Shown: in pieces, positions 16,889 to 26,043 of the stretch
How positions within the stretch are numbered: position 1 is the first letter of the stretch
Layout: each line of letters opens with the position of its first letter
Assembly (NCBI GenBank): GCA_028292485.1
Contig: JAQGMG010000017.1
Coordinates: forward strand, 62,001-126,000
Direction: 5' to 3'
Source: Rhodocyclales bacterium
Lineage (GTDB): Bacteria; Pseudomonadota; Gammaproteobacteria; Burkholderiales; Rhodocyclaceae
DNA length: 64,000 nt
The notes under the pieces: model-generated
The model's database searches: none
What the model was told of the DNA's origin: nothing
Seen by the model: the letters and a program-made list of their open reading frames with translations, nothing else
Program-made: the position numbers and the translations under genes

Positions 16889-18187
16889 TCAATCCCCTTC
16901 AACCCACTCCACCTCGGCACCCACGGTCCGCAGGTTCTCGACGAAACGCGGATGCGCACGACGGATCGGCGTGGCGTTCAGGATGACCGAGCGGCCTTGA
17001 ATGCTTGATGCCACCATCAGCAGCGCGATGGCGACGCGGATGATGTATGGGCTCTCGACCTGCGCAGGCCGCAGCGGGATGCCGCCGAAGGTGATCAAGC
17101 GATGCGGGTCGGCCAGCACGGTATGTGCGCCGAACTTCGACAGTTCGCTCGTCCAGCCCATGGCACCGTCATAGACCTTGTTCCAGAACATTGCGCTGCC
17201 CTGTGCCTTGACACCCAGCGCTACGAAAATGGGCAGCAGGTCGACCGGGAAATAGGGCCACGGGGCTGCTTCGACCTTGGTCAGGATATTGGGTGTGAAA
17301 GGTGGCTTCACGCGCAGACCGCCAGCCTGCGTGGCGCGCGACCAGCCGTCCTTGTGTTCCACGGTGATGCCGAACTTGGCAAAGCTGCGGTCGATCAGCG
17401 GGAATTGCTCGGGTGCGGAATTCTTGACGACAATCTCGCCATCGGTGATCGCGCCCAATGCCAGGAAGGTGGTGATTTCGTGGAAGTCTTCATCGAAGCG
17501 GTACTCGCCACCCTTGAATGAAGTGACGCCTTGCACGCGCAAGCGCGAGGTGCCGCAGCCTTCGATGGGCACGCCGAGCATGGCCATGAACCGGCAGAAT
17601 TCCTGCACGTGCGGCTCGCAAGCGGCATTGGTCAGCGTCGAGGTGCCTGTGGCCGCAGCTGCCATCAATACGAAGTTTTCGGTCGTGGTCACCGAAGCGT
17701 AATCGAGCCAGTGATCCACCGCGCTCAGCGCATCGGCGCTTACCACCAGCGAGCCGATGCCCTGCTCCACCGTGCTACCGAACTGCCGGAACACCTCGAC
17801 GTGGGGATCGATCTCGCGCACGCCCAGCGTGCATCCCTTCACGTCGTCTTCCAGGCGCGCCACACCAAAACGCGCCAGCAACGGTGGCACCAGCATGATC
17901 GAGGAACGCATCTCCTCCGGCAGGTGATCACGTTGTGGATCGAATTTCGTGTTCTTGTGATGCAGCTCCAGCGTACCCGTCGCAAAGTCCATCTTCACAT
18001 CGCTACCGAGCTTGGTGAATATCTCCAGGATCTTGCGCACGTCAGTGATCTCGGGCACGCCCAACAGGCGCAGAGGCTGGTCCGAGAGCAAGGTGGCGCA
18101 AAGGATTGGCAGCACCGCGTTCTTGTTGGCAGAAGGCGTTATCTCGCCGCGTAGGGGGCGGCCACCATGGACGATCAGATTCGACAT
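16889..18187 (-). CDS. murA: UDP-N-acetylglucosamine 1-carboxyvinyltransferase-like enzyme (MurA family, divergent)
   Basis: 432 residues, MurA/EPSP-synthase fold. MurA transfers enolpyruvate from PEP to UDP-GlcNAc, the first committed step of peptidoglycan synthesis in the cytoplasm. The N-terminal GEITPSANKNAVLPIL matches the SGAKNAALPIL block but reads SANKNA; the Lys and Asn are kept. Cys119 in VKGCTLGVREIDPHV matches the fosfomycin-binding cysteine loop (normally GGCAIGARPxDxH) and the Arg following it is kept, but RP is RE. EMRSSIMLVPPLLARFG corresponds to the usual MRASI block. This is probably a second, divergent MurA paralogue rather than the main one, since none of the usual betaproteobacterial murA neighbours is here. 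Confidence 0.8.
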   Translation of the reverse strand: MSNLIVHGGRPLRGEITPSANKNAVLPILCATLLSDQPLRLLGVPEITDVRKILEIFTKLGSDVKMDFATGTLELHHKNTKFDPQRDHLPEEMRSSIMLVPPLLARFGVARLEDDVKGCTLGVREIDPHVEVFRQFGSTVEQGIGSLVVSADALSAVDHWLDYASVTTTENFVLMAAAATGTSTLTNAACEPHVQEFCRFMAMLGVPIEGCGTSRLRVQGVTSFKGGEYRFDEDFHEITTFLALGAITDGEIVVKNSAPEQFPLIDRSFAKFGITVEHKDGWSRATQAGGLRVKPPFTPNILTKVEAAPWPYFPVDLLPIFVALGVKAQGSAMFWNKVYDGAMGWTSELSKFGAHTVLADPHRLITFGGIPLRPAQVESPYIIRVAIALLMVASSIQGRSVILNATPIRRAHPRFVENLRTVGAEVEWVEGD

Positions 18188-18321
18188 TTGAAAGCTTTGA
18201 TCAGTATGAAAACAAGCTTCGCATCATGCCACGCGGGCGCCACATCCGCTGCAGTGACGCCCAGCGCTATAGATGCGAAACTAAGACTTCCCGCAAAGGG
18301 AAACGTAATTTTGCAACGGGG

Positions 18322-19158
18322 CTACTGGCACATCCGCCGGATTTCGTCTTCCTTGATCGCCAGCTCAACCTGTAGCAGCACGGCCTCGGTGTTGACGACG
18401 CTCTCGTCCAGTTCGACATGTCCGGTCAGCACCTGGTCGGGCGTCAGCAGGCCGCCTTCATAAAGCGCCCAGATTTCTTTGCCGAATTGCGTGTCCTTGA
18501 GCGTCGGCGCGAAGGTGCTGAAGTAGCTGCGCAGGTTGATGACATCGCGCTCAAACATCTCGAAGGCGTTGCTGTTGCCCGCTGCGTCGATTGCCTGCGG
18601 CAGGTCGATGATGACCGGGCCGTCTTCGCCAACGAGGATGTTGTATTCGGACAGGTCACCGTGAATGACGCCCGCACACAGCATGCGCACGACCTGGTTG
18701 ATGAGCATGGCGTGATATTCCAATGCCATTTCTTCGCCAAGCTCGACGTCGTTGAGCCGCGGGGCGGCCTGGCCTTCGGCATCCATCACCAGGTCCATGA
18801 GCAATACGCCTTCGAAACAGATATGCGGCTGTGGCACGCGCACACCGACCGCCGCCAGTTTGTATAGCGCATCGACTTCGGCGTTCTGCCAGACTTCTTC
18901 TGCCTTTTTGCGGCCATAGCTGCTGCCCTTGGCCATGGCGCGCGCCTCGCGGCTGTTCTTGACCTTGCGGCCTTCCTGGTAATTGCTCGCCTGATGAAAG
19001 CTGCGCTGATTGGCTTCCTTGTAGACCTTGGCACAACAGATTTTATCGCCACAGCGCACGATATAGACCGTGGCCTCCTTGCCGCTCATGAGCTGCGACA
19101 GCACCTCGTCCACGAGGCCTTCTTCTACAAGAGAAAGAAGTCTTTTTGGGGTTTTCAT
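18322..19158 (-). CDS. RIO-type serine/threonine protein kinase
   Basis: 278 residues from the ATG at 19158; a GTG 16 codons upstream is in frame but adds nothing conserved. RIO kinase features: GKEATVYIVRCGDKICCAKVY (glycine loop and ATP-binding Lys), the catalytic loop VIHGDLSEYNILV with Asp and Asn, and the metal-binding Asp in VIIDLPQA. RIO1-like length. Bacterial RIO kinases have no settled substrate; a ribosome-related role is inferred from archaeal and eukaryotic homologues. Divergent from the alginate lyase gene. Confidence 0.9.
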   Translation of the reverse strand: MKTPKRLLSLVEEGLVDEVLSQLMSGKEATVYIVRCGDKICCAKVYKEANQRSFHQASNYQEGRKVKNSREARAMAKGSSYGRKKAEEVWQNAEVDALYKLAAVGVRVPQPHICFEGVLLMDLVMDAEGQAAPRLNDVELGEEMALEYHAMLINQVVRMLCAGVIHGDLSEYNILVGEDGPVIIDLPQAIDAAGNSNAFEMFERDVINLRSYFSTFAPTLKDTQFGKEIWALYEGGLLTPDQVLTGHVELDESVVNTEAVLLQVELAIKEDEIRRMCQ

Positions 19159-19356
19159 GGGGAAGGAATGTCTGTCCGGTCTGCAAAGATGCAAGCATTT
19201 TCCCACGCATCGGGTGCGTCCCCCCGATTCATGTGCATGAGATACAAATTACCGCACGCGCCCTTGCTGCTTCGTTTCCAGATTTGGTTGCACCGCCTTA
19301 CCCAGTCTTCACGTATGACCGTAATCGAATAAGATTGCTGTGCGCACCTCAATTTC

Positions 19357-20379
19357 ATGGAGAGTTTCATGCCCTGCATTCGCAGATGGGTATTCGGCCT
19401 GACCTTGCTGTCGAGCCAGTTCAGCGCACATGCTTTTTCCTGCCCGACGCCACCGGCCGGCATACAGGACATCAAGGCTTTTGGTTACTACATCGACCGC
19501 GCCAACTCGATACGCGACGAACAGAAATTCAAGGCGACGCACGCGCTCACCAAACCCTTCGAAGACTTCGCCGATGATGTCACCAGAATGTCGGACGTCT
19601 ATCTCGCCGATCATGATCTTGAAGCGGCAAAGTGCACAGGCGCCTGGCTCGATCGCTGGGCGCAGGACCGGGCCATGCTCGGACGAATGATCATCGTCGA
19701 TAACGACCAGCCGGAATACACGCGCAAGTGGACGCATGCCGCAGTGGCGATTGCCTACGTCAAGGTCAAGCCCGCGCTCAGCGCTGACATGCACGCCAGC
19801 ATCGAGCTCTGGTTACGCGAGCTCTCGCAGCGAACGCTCGGCTACTGGAACAACCCCAGGAAGACCCGCAACAACCACTACTACTGGACCGGCGTCGGCG
19901 TCATGGCGACGGCTATCGCGACCGGCGACAGAGATCTGCTCGACCGGGCCCGGAGTATTTACGAAAGCGGGCTGAGCGACATCAATAACGACGGTAGTCT
20001 GGACAAGGAAATGCGCCGCGCAGGCCGCGCCCTGCACTATCACAACTACTCGCTGGCGCCGCTGGTCGTTATTGCCGAAATGGCCCGTTACACCGGCGAA
20101 GACTGGTACGCGCTCAAGAAGAATCGCCTCAATGTTCTGGCCGAACGCGTCGCCGACGGCCTCGCCGATCCGGGCTGGTTCGTCAAGGAATCAGGCACTG
20201 ATCCACAGGTCATACCCGGCCCGAACGATACCGGCTGGGCAGAGTTCTATATCAAACATGCACCACATCCCGAGAAATTCCAGCCGCTGCTCAACAAGCG
20301 TCCGCTGATCATGCGCGACCTGGGCGGCAACCTGACATTGATGGCTGAGAAAGGTGTCTTCGATCAGCCGAAGCACTAA
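19357..20379 (+). CDS. algL: Alginate lyase, polysaccharide lyase family 5 (periplasmic)
   Basis: 340 residues with an N-terminal signal peptide (RRWVFGLTLLSSQFSAHA). An alpha/alpha-barrel lyase that cleaves alginate by beta-elimination. PL5 motifs: RKTRNNHYYWTGV (Asn and His of the NNHSYW motif) and LDKEMRRAGRALHYHNYSLAPL, with the catalytic Arg/Tyr region. In alginate-producing bacteria AlgL clears mislocalised polymer in the periplasm; there are no alginate biosynthesis genes visible nearby, so a degradative or surface-polymer role is equally possible. A heparinase-II/III-like lyase is found 24 kb away at 44513. Confidence 0.88.
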   Translation: MESFMPCIRRWVFGLTLLSSQFSAHAFSCPTPPAGIQDIKAFGYYIDRANSIRDEQKFKATHALTKPFEDFADDVTRMSDVYLADHDLEAAKCTGAWLDRWAQDRAMLGRMIIVDNDQPEYTRKWTHAAVAIAYVKVKPALSADMHASIELWLRELSQRTLGYWNNPRKTRNNHYYWTGVGVMATAIATGDRDLLDRARSIYESGLSDINNDGSLDKEMRRAGRALHYHNYSLAPLVVIAEMARYTGEDWYALKKNRLNVLAERVADGLADPGWFVKESGTDPQVIPGPNDTGWAEFYIKHAPHPEKFQPLLNKRPLIMRDLGGNLTLMAEKGVFDQPKH

Positions 20380-20431
20380 TGGGCTTTATTGGTCTTTCCA
20401 AATTTGCGGCAACGAGACTGGCACCGTCGCA

Positions 20432-20529
20432 GCCGTTCGCCCCGAGTGCCGCGCAGCGGCTGTATCGAGGGGTGGGTCGATCACGCGCTGGGCCTCGATA
20501 CACCGCTGCGCGGCACTCGGCCCGAACGG
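20432..20529. repeat. CCGTTCG-family palindrome, copy 2
   Basis: Left arm CCGTTCGCCCCGAGTGCCGC continuing to TATCGAGG at 20470; right arm CCTCGATACACCGCTGCGCG to GAACGG at 20529. Near-perfect 38-bp arms. Related to 7309-7411. Confidence 0.85.
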
Positions 20530-20549
20530 ACTGTCGTGATGTACGAAAT

Positions 20550-20625
20550 GTAGGGTGTCAGTGAGCGTAGCGAACTGCACCATATAGCGCGACGGTGCAG
20601 TTCGCTACGCTCACTGACACCCTAC
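20550..20625. repeat. Perfect 32-bp inverted repeat, GTAGGGTG type
   Basis: Arms at 20550-20581 and 20594-20625 match base for base (outer GTAGGGTGTCAGTGAGCGTA, inner GCGAACTGCACC) around a 12-bp centre. Lies between the alginate lyase and the convergent amidotransferase gene and could act as a terminator-like hairpin for both. Confidence 0.95.
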
Positions 20626-20643
20626 GACCGTGCAATTTGACGC

Positions 20644-21450
20644 TCAGCACGCCACCGCGAATTCGCGGACTTGCCGCGGCCCATCCAGACACACAACGCC
20701 GTTCTGGAACATCTTCAGTTCGCCAGGCGCAAACGCTACCCAGTTCTCGTTCGATGTCAGCGGCTTGGTCGCGATGATGGTGATGCAATCGTCGAGGTGG
20801 TTGTGCTCGTTGAAATCGATACTCAACTCGCAATCGACCAGATGCGCCTTGGTGAAGGGATATTGCCGCGTTACGTAGTGCAGGTGCGTCGAGCAATGTG
20901 CGAACAGCACTTCGCCATTGGACAGCATGAAGTTGAACACGCCGTGCGCGGCGATCTCGTTGGTGAGTGCCTGCAATGCAGCATGCAGCGCATCGAGCGA
21001 GGGTGCTTGGTCGCCAAAACGCGCATGCAGCCCCTGCATCAGGAAGCAGAAAGCGCGTTCGCTATCGGTAGCACCGACGGGGCGAAACGCGCCGGAAAGC
21101 GTCGGGGCGTAGTGTTTGAGATGTCCGTTGTGGGCAAAAACCCAGGAGCGGCCCCACAGCTCGCGCTTGAAGGGATGCGAATTCTCCAGGGCGACCGGGC
21201 CTTGCGTGGCCTTGCGGATATGGGCCACGACGTTGCAGGATTTGACGGGGTTGCGCTTGATCTGCTCGGCCAGTGGTGAGGCGACCGAAGATTTGTCATC
21301 GACGATGAGATGGCAAGCACGGTCTTCGAAGAAGGCAATGCCCCAGCCGTCGCTATGCTCGTCGGTTTGCCCGCCGCGACGCGAAAACCCCTCGAACGAA
21401 AAACTGATCGAGGCGGGTTTGTTGCAATTCATCCCCAGAAGCTGACACAT
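20644..21450 (-). CDS. Class II glutamine amidotransferase (YafJ-like)
   Basis: 268 residues. N-terminal nucleophile hydrolase domain beginning MCQLLGMNCNKP with Cys2 as nucleophile; RRGGQTDEHSDGWGIAFFED and VVAHIRKATQGP, ENSHPF and VFAHNGHL are the glutaminase signature blocks. It lacks any synthase domain, as in YafJ and EgtC-type stand-alone amidotransferases, so it hydrolyses glutamine or a gamma-glutamyl compound. No partner gene is adjacent. Substrate unknown. Confidence 0.9.
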   Translation of the reverse strand: MCQLLGMNCNKPASISFSFEGFSRRGGQTDEHSDGWGIAFFEDRACHLIVDDKSSVASPLAEQIKRNPVKSCNVVAHIRKATQGPVALENSHPFKRELWGRSWVFAHNGHLKHYAPTLSGAFRPVGATDSERAFCFLMQGLHARFGDQAPSLDALHAALQALTNEIAAHGVFNFMLSNGEVLFAHCSTHLHYVTRQYPFTKAHLVDCELSIDFNEHNHLDDCITIIATKPLTSNENWVAFAPGELKMFQNGVVCLDGPRQVREFAVAC

Positions 21451-21630
21451 CTTTTCGGGTAATCCCAGACGACCTGAATGCCGATACCGGTTCTAACGTC
21501 CTGCCTGTCACAAAGTTAACACACAGTTACACCGTTCGAGGCATTTTGTCGCCCTGCCATCGCAATGCAAAACACTTGTTTTCATTTGCTCAGCATTTAT
21601 TCACGAAATCGGTGGTCTTGCGAGTGCTGC

Positions 21631-22458
21631 TCACGCAGAAACCGGCGGCAAGATATCCCTTACCGTCTGCCAGACTGTGCCATGCGCAGCCACGAGCAAA
21701 CCGACGCCTGAACACGTTGCGCTATAGGCGCCGCCGTCGAGACGCGCGGCACGGCCGCCGGCCTCGCAAATGAGCAACGCACCTGGCACATGGTCCCAGG
21801 CAAGGGTTCGCCAATACAGCAGAAATTGCCATTGGCCGTCGAGCATCGCTAAGTAATCCATGCCAGCCGAACCGCTACCTGGCTCGAACTGCAGACCGCT
21901 CTCGACACGCGCCAACGCAGTGACACAATCCTGCGGGAGAAAACGGGTTTTGACGATGCCGCGCAAATCCTCGCCAGGCGCCGACATCAGGAGTCTGCTG
22001 GCGCGGCCATTGATAAAGGCTCCTCGCCCGATTTCAGCCGCCGCCAGTCTTTCGTTAACGGGCGCATAAATCCAACTGGCGATTGCCAAACCATCGTGTA
22101 GTAATGCCACCATCATGGCGAAGCTTGGCAAGCCCGCCACGAAATTTGCTGTGCCATCGAGCGGATCCACCAGCCAGACCCAGCCTCTGGCGATATCGTC
22201 GAGCAAGCCTGGATTTTCTGCGACACCCTCTTCACCGATAACTCGCGAGCCTGGCAGCAGGGCTTGCAAGCTCAGGCCGAGCGCCTGCTCCACCTCGCGG
22301 TCAACGATGGTAACGACTTCGCCCGGCGCCTTCTCGATGACATCGCCAGCCCGCAGCGCGCGAAAACGCGGCATCACCAGACGCCTGGCGAAATCCCGCA
22401 ACAAGTGACCCACCACATCGATAGGTACAACGCTGCCAATACCGATTGCGTCGCTCAT
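21631..22458 (-). CDS. Inositol-monophosphatase-family phosphatase
   Basis: 275 residues. Mg-dependent phosphatase fold with the family signatures GEEGVAENPG (metal Glu), WVWLVDPLDGTANFVAG (Asp-Pro-Leu-Asp-Gly-Thr), and the C-terminal WDHVPGALLICEAGG. Substrates in the family include inositol 1-phosphate, fructose 1,6-bisphosphate, histidinol phosphate and PAP; the sequence alone does not choose among them. Overlaps the SDR gene upstream by ATGA (22455-22458), so it is the second gene of a two-gene operon. Confidence 0.9.
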   Translation of the reverse strand: MSDAIGIGSVVPIDVVGHLLRDFARRLVMPRFRALRAGDVIEKAPGEVVTIVDREVEQALGLSLQALLPGSRVIGEEGVAENPGLLDDIARGWVWLVDPLDGTANFVAGLPSFAMMVALLHDGLAIASWIYAPVNERLAAAEIGRGAFINGRASRLLMSAPGEDLRGIVKTRFLPQDCVTALARVESGLQFEPGSGSAGMDYLAMLDGQWQFLLYWRTLAWDHVPGALLICEAGGRAARLDGGAYSATCSGVGLLVAAHGTVWQTVRDILPPVSA

Positions 22459-23228
22459 ACGACGCCCGATGTGCCGCCATCCACGTTGATGCTCGCTCCC
22501 GTCACATAGCTGGCCGCTTCAGAGGCAAGAAAAGCGATCACGTTGCCCGCCTCGCGCGCCTCGCCCACCCGCCCCAGTGGCACGCCACTGCCGAGATTTG
22601 CGTAGTGCTGATCGGGCGCCAGATGCTGGCGTTCAGCCGCGCGCGCCTGCTGGCCGCTCTTGAAAACGCCGACACAAACGGTATTGACGAGGATGTTGTC
22701 AGCAGCGAATTCCTTCGACAAGGCCTTGGTCAGCGCGATGCCGGCAGCGCGCGTGACCGATGTGGGCACGGACTTCGCCGCTGGCTGCTTGCCGCTCACC
22801 GTAGTGAGGTTGATGATGCGCCCGCCGCCCTGCCTGCGCAGATGCGGAATCGCGGCGCGACTCACACGGATGGCGGCGAATAGCTTGAGGTCGATATCAT
22901 CCTGCCAGATCTCGTCCGTCGCATCCTGGAACGGCCCGGCGCTCGAAGTCCCCGCGTTGTTGACGACGATGTCGAGCCTGCCGAAATGCGATACGGCTTC
23001 GGCGACGAAGCGCTCCACCGCGGCCGCGTCGGTGACGTCGGCAACAATTCCCAACACCGTTCCGCCCTTGGCGCGAATGTCTGCCACAGCTGCTTCGAGC
23101 ACTTCGGCACGGCGCGCGATGATCACGACATGGGCACCCTCTTCCGCCAGCACTTCGGCGGCGGCCTTGCCGATGCCATCACTACCGCCGGTGATGAGAG
23201 CCACCTTTCCCTTCAAACCAAGATCCAT
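22455..23228 (-). CDS. SDR-family protein lacking the usual catalytic Tyr/Lys
   Basis: 257 residues from the ATG at 23228, which has GGAGG at the right distance; the frame is open 32 codons further upstream. Cofactor motif TGGSDGIGKAA, DVTDAAAVE, NNAGTSS and C-terminal SYVTGASINVDGG are all classical SDR. At the active site, however, the expected YxxxK reads TSVTR (in VPTSVTRAAGIALTK), so both Tyr and Lys are replaced. The Ser before it is also changed (NLTTVSGKQP). It may bind NAD(P) without conventional reductase chemistry or use other residues. Coupled to the downstream IMPase gene. Confidence 0.85.
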   Translation of the reverse strand: MDLGLKGKVALITGGSDGIGKAAAEVLAEEGAHVVIIARRAEVLEAAVADIRAKGGTVLGIVADVTDAAAVERFVAEAVSHFGRLDIVVNNAGTSSAGPFQDATDEIWQDDIDLKLFAAIRVSRAAIPHLRRQGGGRIINLTTVSGKQPAAKSVPTSVTRAAGIALTKALSKEFAADNILVNTVCVGVFKSGQQARAAERQHLAPDQHYANLGSGVPLGRVGEAREAGNVIAFLASEAASYVTGASINVDGGTSGVV

Positions 23229-23343
23229 GATCAACCTCCAGTCTGCGTAAAACGCGTGAAACCCAGATCTACATCGTAGGGCATGTTCACAGCAGGCGGG
23301 CGCTCGCGCATGATGGCGGCTCAATCACACTGAGAGGTGTCGC

Positions 23344-23751
23344 ATGAGTACCCTGCAACTTGGCCCCGACAACGTTGCCGGACAGGCGCTACGCCAGCGC
23401 ATCGAAGTCGCCGGCTTCACTATTCACGCCGATGCATCCGTCGACAGTGGCGGCTCCGGCAGCGCACCCGGGCCGCACGAATTGTTCGATGCCTCGTTGG
23501 CCGCTTGCAAGGCACTTACCGTGACCTTATATGCCCGGCGCAAAGGCTGGCCGCTTGATCACGTCGATGTTGCGCTGACACGCGATGCCAGCGCCGAACG
23601 CGAAGGCGTCTATCGTCTCGACGTGGCGCTGACGCTGCATGGCGCCCTCGATGATGCCATGCGCGCACAGTTGCTTTCCATCGCCGAGCGGTGCCCCATT
23701 CACAAGCTGATGACTACGACCACCGTGTCGATCACTACGCATCTTGCATAG
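23344..23751 (+). CDS. OsmC-family peroxiredoxin-like protein
   Basis: 135 residues. Small OsmC/Ohr-fold protein that reduces organic hydroperoxides using two cysteines. The two are visible in LAACKALTVTLYARRKG and IAERCPIHKLM. The N-terminal part PGPHELFDASLA is the usual dimer-forming block. Followed after 20 bp by a pirin gene on the same strand, so the two are probably co-transcribed as an oxidative-stress pair. Confidence 0.92.
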   Translation: MSTLQLGPDNVAGQALRQRIEVAGFTIHADASVDSGGSGSAPGPHELFDASLAACKALTVTLYARRKGWPLDHVDVALTRDASAEREGVYRLDVALTLHGALDDAMRAQLLSIAERCPIHKLMTTTTVSITTHLA

Positions 23752-23771
23752 AAGAAAAATAGAGGAAGAAC

Positions 23772-24650
23772 ATGAGCAATATCCGCCAGCGCATCACGCC
23801 ACACATTCGCGATATCGGCTTCCCGGTGCGGCGCTTGCTGCCCGATGCAAAAATGCGCAGTGTCGGCCCCTTCGTCTTCCTCGATCACATGGGGCCGACG
23901 ACCTTTGAAGCCGGCACCACGGCGGGCGATGTGCGCGCGCATCCGCATATCGGGCTGGCAACCATCACCTATCTTTTCGCGGGTGCCATCATGCATCGCG
24001 ACAGCCTCGGCTCGGTACAGCGCATCGAACCGGGCGACGTGAACTGGATGACAGCGGGGCGCGGCATCGTCCATTCAGAACGCATGCCCGCTGACATTCG
24101 CGAAACCGGTGCGACAGTCGAAGGCCTGCAGATGTGGGTGGCCTTGCCGCAGGCCTCGGAGGAATGCGAGCCCGGCTTCTGGCATTACCCATCGGCCGAC
24201 CTGCCGCGCGTCGAACTCGATGGTGCAAGCATCCATGTACTCGTCGGCAGCGTTACGGGTGCAACGTCACCGGTCAAAGCCGCCAGCCCGACGCTGTACG
24301 CGGCGCTCGACATGCGCGCTGGCGCCGAGCTCAGCGTGCAGCCCGACTACGCCGAGCGCGCGCTGTATGTCGTGTCGGGCACGGTGGCCATCGATGATGA
24401 ACTTGTCGAAGCCGGCACCTTGATCGTTCTGGAAAGCGACGCTGAAGTCGAAGTCACCGCACAGAGCGATGCACGCCTGATGCTGGTCGGCGGCGCGCCA
24501 CTGGATGGCCCGCGCATGGTGTGGTGGAACTTCGTTACGAGCAGCAAGGAACGTCTGGAGGCTGCGAAAGTTGCGTGGGCGAATCAGGACGCCACACAGT
24601 TCCCGCAGGTGCCCGGCGAAGTGGAAAGGATTCCGCTGCCGGAGCGTTGA
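23772..24650 (+). CDS. Pirin-family protein
   Basis: 292 residues, bicupin. The N-terminal metal site is intact: HPHIGLATITYL gives two His, and AGRGIVHSERMP gives His and Glu. PVRRLLPDAKMRSVGPFVFLDH is the standard pirin opening. Some bacterial pirins have quercetinase activity and others act as redox-sensing regulators. Good ribosome-binding region (AGAGGAAGAAC) before the ATG. Downstream of OsmC. Confidence 0.93.
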   Translation: MSNIRQRITPHIRDIGFPVRRLLPDAKMRSVGPFVFLDHMGPTTFEAGTTAGDVRAHPHIGLATITYLFAGAIMHRDSLGSVQRIEPGDVNWMTAGRGIVHSERMPADIRETGATVEGLQMWVALPQASEECEPGFWHYPSADLPRVELDGASIHVLVGSVTGATSPVKAASPTLYAALDMRAGAELSVQPDYAERALYVVSGTVAIDDELVEAGTLIVLESDAEVEVTAQSDARLMLVGGAPLDGPRMVWWNFVTSSKERLEAAKVAWANQDATQFPQVPGEVERIPLPER

Positions 24651-24668
24651 GCTCGCTTCGAACCCAAC

Positions 24669-24760
24669 GTAGGGCGTAGTAAGCGCAGCGCCACTACGCC
24701 GACATCGCGTTGCTTCGCCGGTATCGTGAATCAAACGGCGGAGTTGGCACTCCGCCCTAC
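24669..24760. repeat. GTAGGGCG...CGCCCTAC compound palindrome
   Basis: Two internal hairpins (GGCGTAGT...ACTACGCC and GGCGGAGTTGGCACTCCGCC) enclosed by GTAGGG and CCCTAC ends. Lies between the pirin gene and the convergent 413-residue gene. Confidence 0.75.
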
Positions 24761-24771
24761 TCACGAAATCG

Positions 24772-26013
24772 CTAGGCTTTTTTCCTGGCCGCGCTTTTCG
24801 TCGTTACGTTGCAGTTGTCCTTAAGGAAGCGCAGCGCTTCCTTGCCGTCCCAGTCTGAATCGTCCTGCATGTATTTCTGCGCTTCGGGAAAGAACTCTTC
24901 CTTCCACAAGGTCAGCAAGGCTTGTTTGATTTCGAATGGAGCCGAGGTCTGAATAAGCTGGGGCACGACGAGTTCGTCGAAGCCGTTCTCCTGCACCTTG
25001 CGGATCAATGCGCGCGCTTCCGTTTCGGTCAGCGATGTCTTCGGTTTGACGCCTGCCGCGAGACACATGAATAGCGTAAGACGCGAGTAAGGGTCTTCTT
25101 TCCCCTGCGTAAGCCGGTGCCATTCCTTGGACACCAGACTGTCGTGTCGACTGAGGTCTTCCAGGCCGTCCTCGCGCAGGAAGTAGCATGACTCGAAGAC
25201 GTCGAGCACGGCTTCCAGTGTCTGCGTCGGATCGAGGATCAGCGGCGCGTCGTGCTTTTCGATTTCGCGTTTGATGCTCCTGGCAACGTCACTGTGTTCC
25301 TCCGGCACACCATCAAGAAGTGTGCGGGGAGATTTCACTTTGCCACTGGTTTGCGACTCGGCGCGCAAGCGGTCGAGCAGCTGCGCAAACAGCTGATGCG
25401 TTGGGCATGTCTGCTGTTTCAGCATGCGCATCAGGATCGCCGTGCGGATGACGCCATCAGCCAGAGTCAGGTCAAGCTGTGCGTGTGGCACGCCCATGTC
25501 TTGCGCAAACCAGCGCGCGGCAGCGAGGGTGGCGGCGTTGGCCTGACGATGCTTGAGTGCATTGCGATAGGCCGCCAGTGACATGGGTTTTGCCAGCGTG
25601 GACTCGTCCTGGAAGTCTTTCAGCGGCTGCCCCCCGCCTTCGCCGAAGAGGGTCGATTCGGGCATGGCGTGGAGCTGTTTGAGCAGTTCGTTGCCGCCGC
25701 GTGAGTGCGACAGGAAGGTGTTGTCGCGCAGGGATTCGGCTGCCTTCGTCAGGTCATCGCCGAAGCTGTTCTCCAGGTAAAGACTGACGAGATGGATCAT
25801 TCGCCTGCGCGCATTGTCGAGGTCGGTCTGGAGGTGGCTGCCACCGAAATAGTCGGCGATCTGGACGCTGCCCTTGGCGCCATCGGCAATCATCGTGTCC
25901 ACAACATCGGGCGCGATCAGCCCGTTTTGCACGCCATGGCACAGCACCCTTTCGAAGAAAGGGCGCTTGTCGACAATGGCTATATTGCGCTGTGCGTTTG
26001 TTGCGTCTGACAT
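24772..26013 (-). CDS. Unknown 413-residue cytoplasmic protein
   Basis: No signal peptide or membrane segment; predicted mostly helical. Opening NIAIVDKRPFFERVLCHGVQNG, then blocks of charged helices, and a Lys-rich C-terminus (CNVTTKSAARKKA). I do not recognise the family with certainty. It is the last of four minus-strand genes (J-domain protein, 186-residue and 234-residue unknowns, this one). The 234-residue neighbour has a motif TPEQFARAVLNEKLYADR that resembles repeats in DUF6178-type proteins, and this protein could belong to the same family; that is a guess. Confidence 0.7.
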   Translation of the reverse strand: MSDATNAQRNIAIVDKRPFFERVLCHGVQNGLIAPDVVDTMIADGAKGSVQIADYFGGSHLQTDLDNARRRMIHLVSLYLENSFGDDLTKAAESLRDNTFLSHSRGGNELLKQLHAMPESTLFGEGGGQPLKDFQDESTLAKPMSLAAYRNALKHRQANAATLAAARWFAQDMGVPHAQLDLTLADGVIRTAILMRMLKQQTCPTHQLFAQLLDRLRAESQTSGKVKSPRTLLDGVPEEHSDVARSIKREIEKHDAPLILDPTQTLEAVLDVFESCYFLREDGLEDLSRHDSLVSKEWHRLTQGKEDPYSRLTLFMCLAAGVKPKTSLTETEARALIRKVQENGFDELVVPQLIQTSAPFEIKQALLTLWKEEFFPEAQKYMQDDSDWDGKEALRFLKDNCNVTTKSAARKKA

Positions 26014-26043
26014 GTCGCGGGTGATTTAGCGAGTTGGAGGAAG

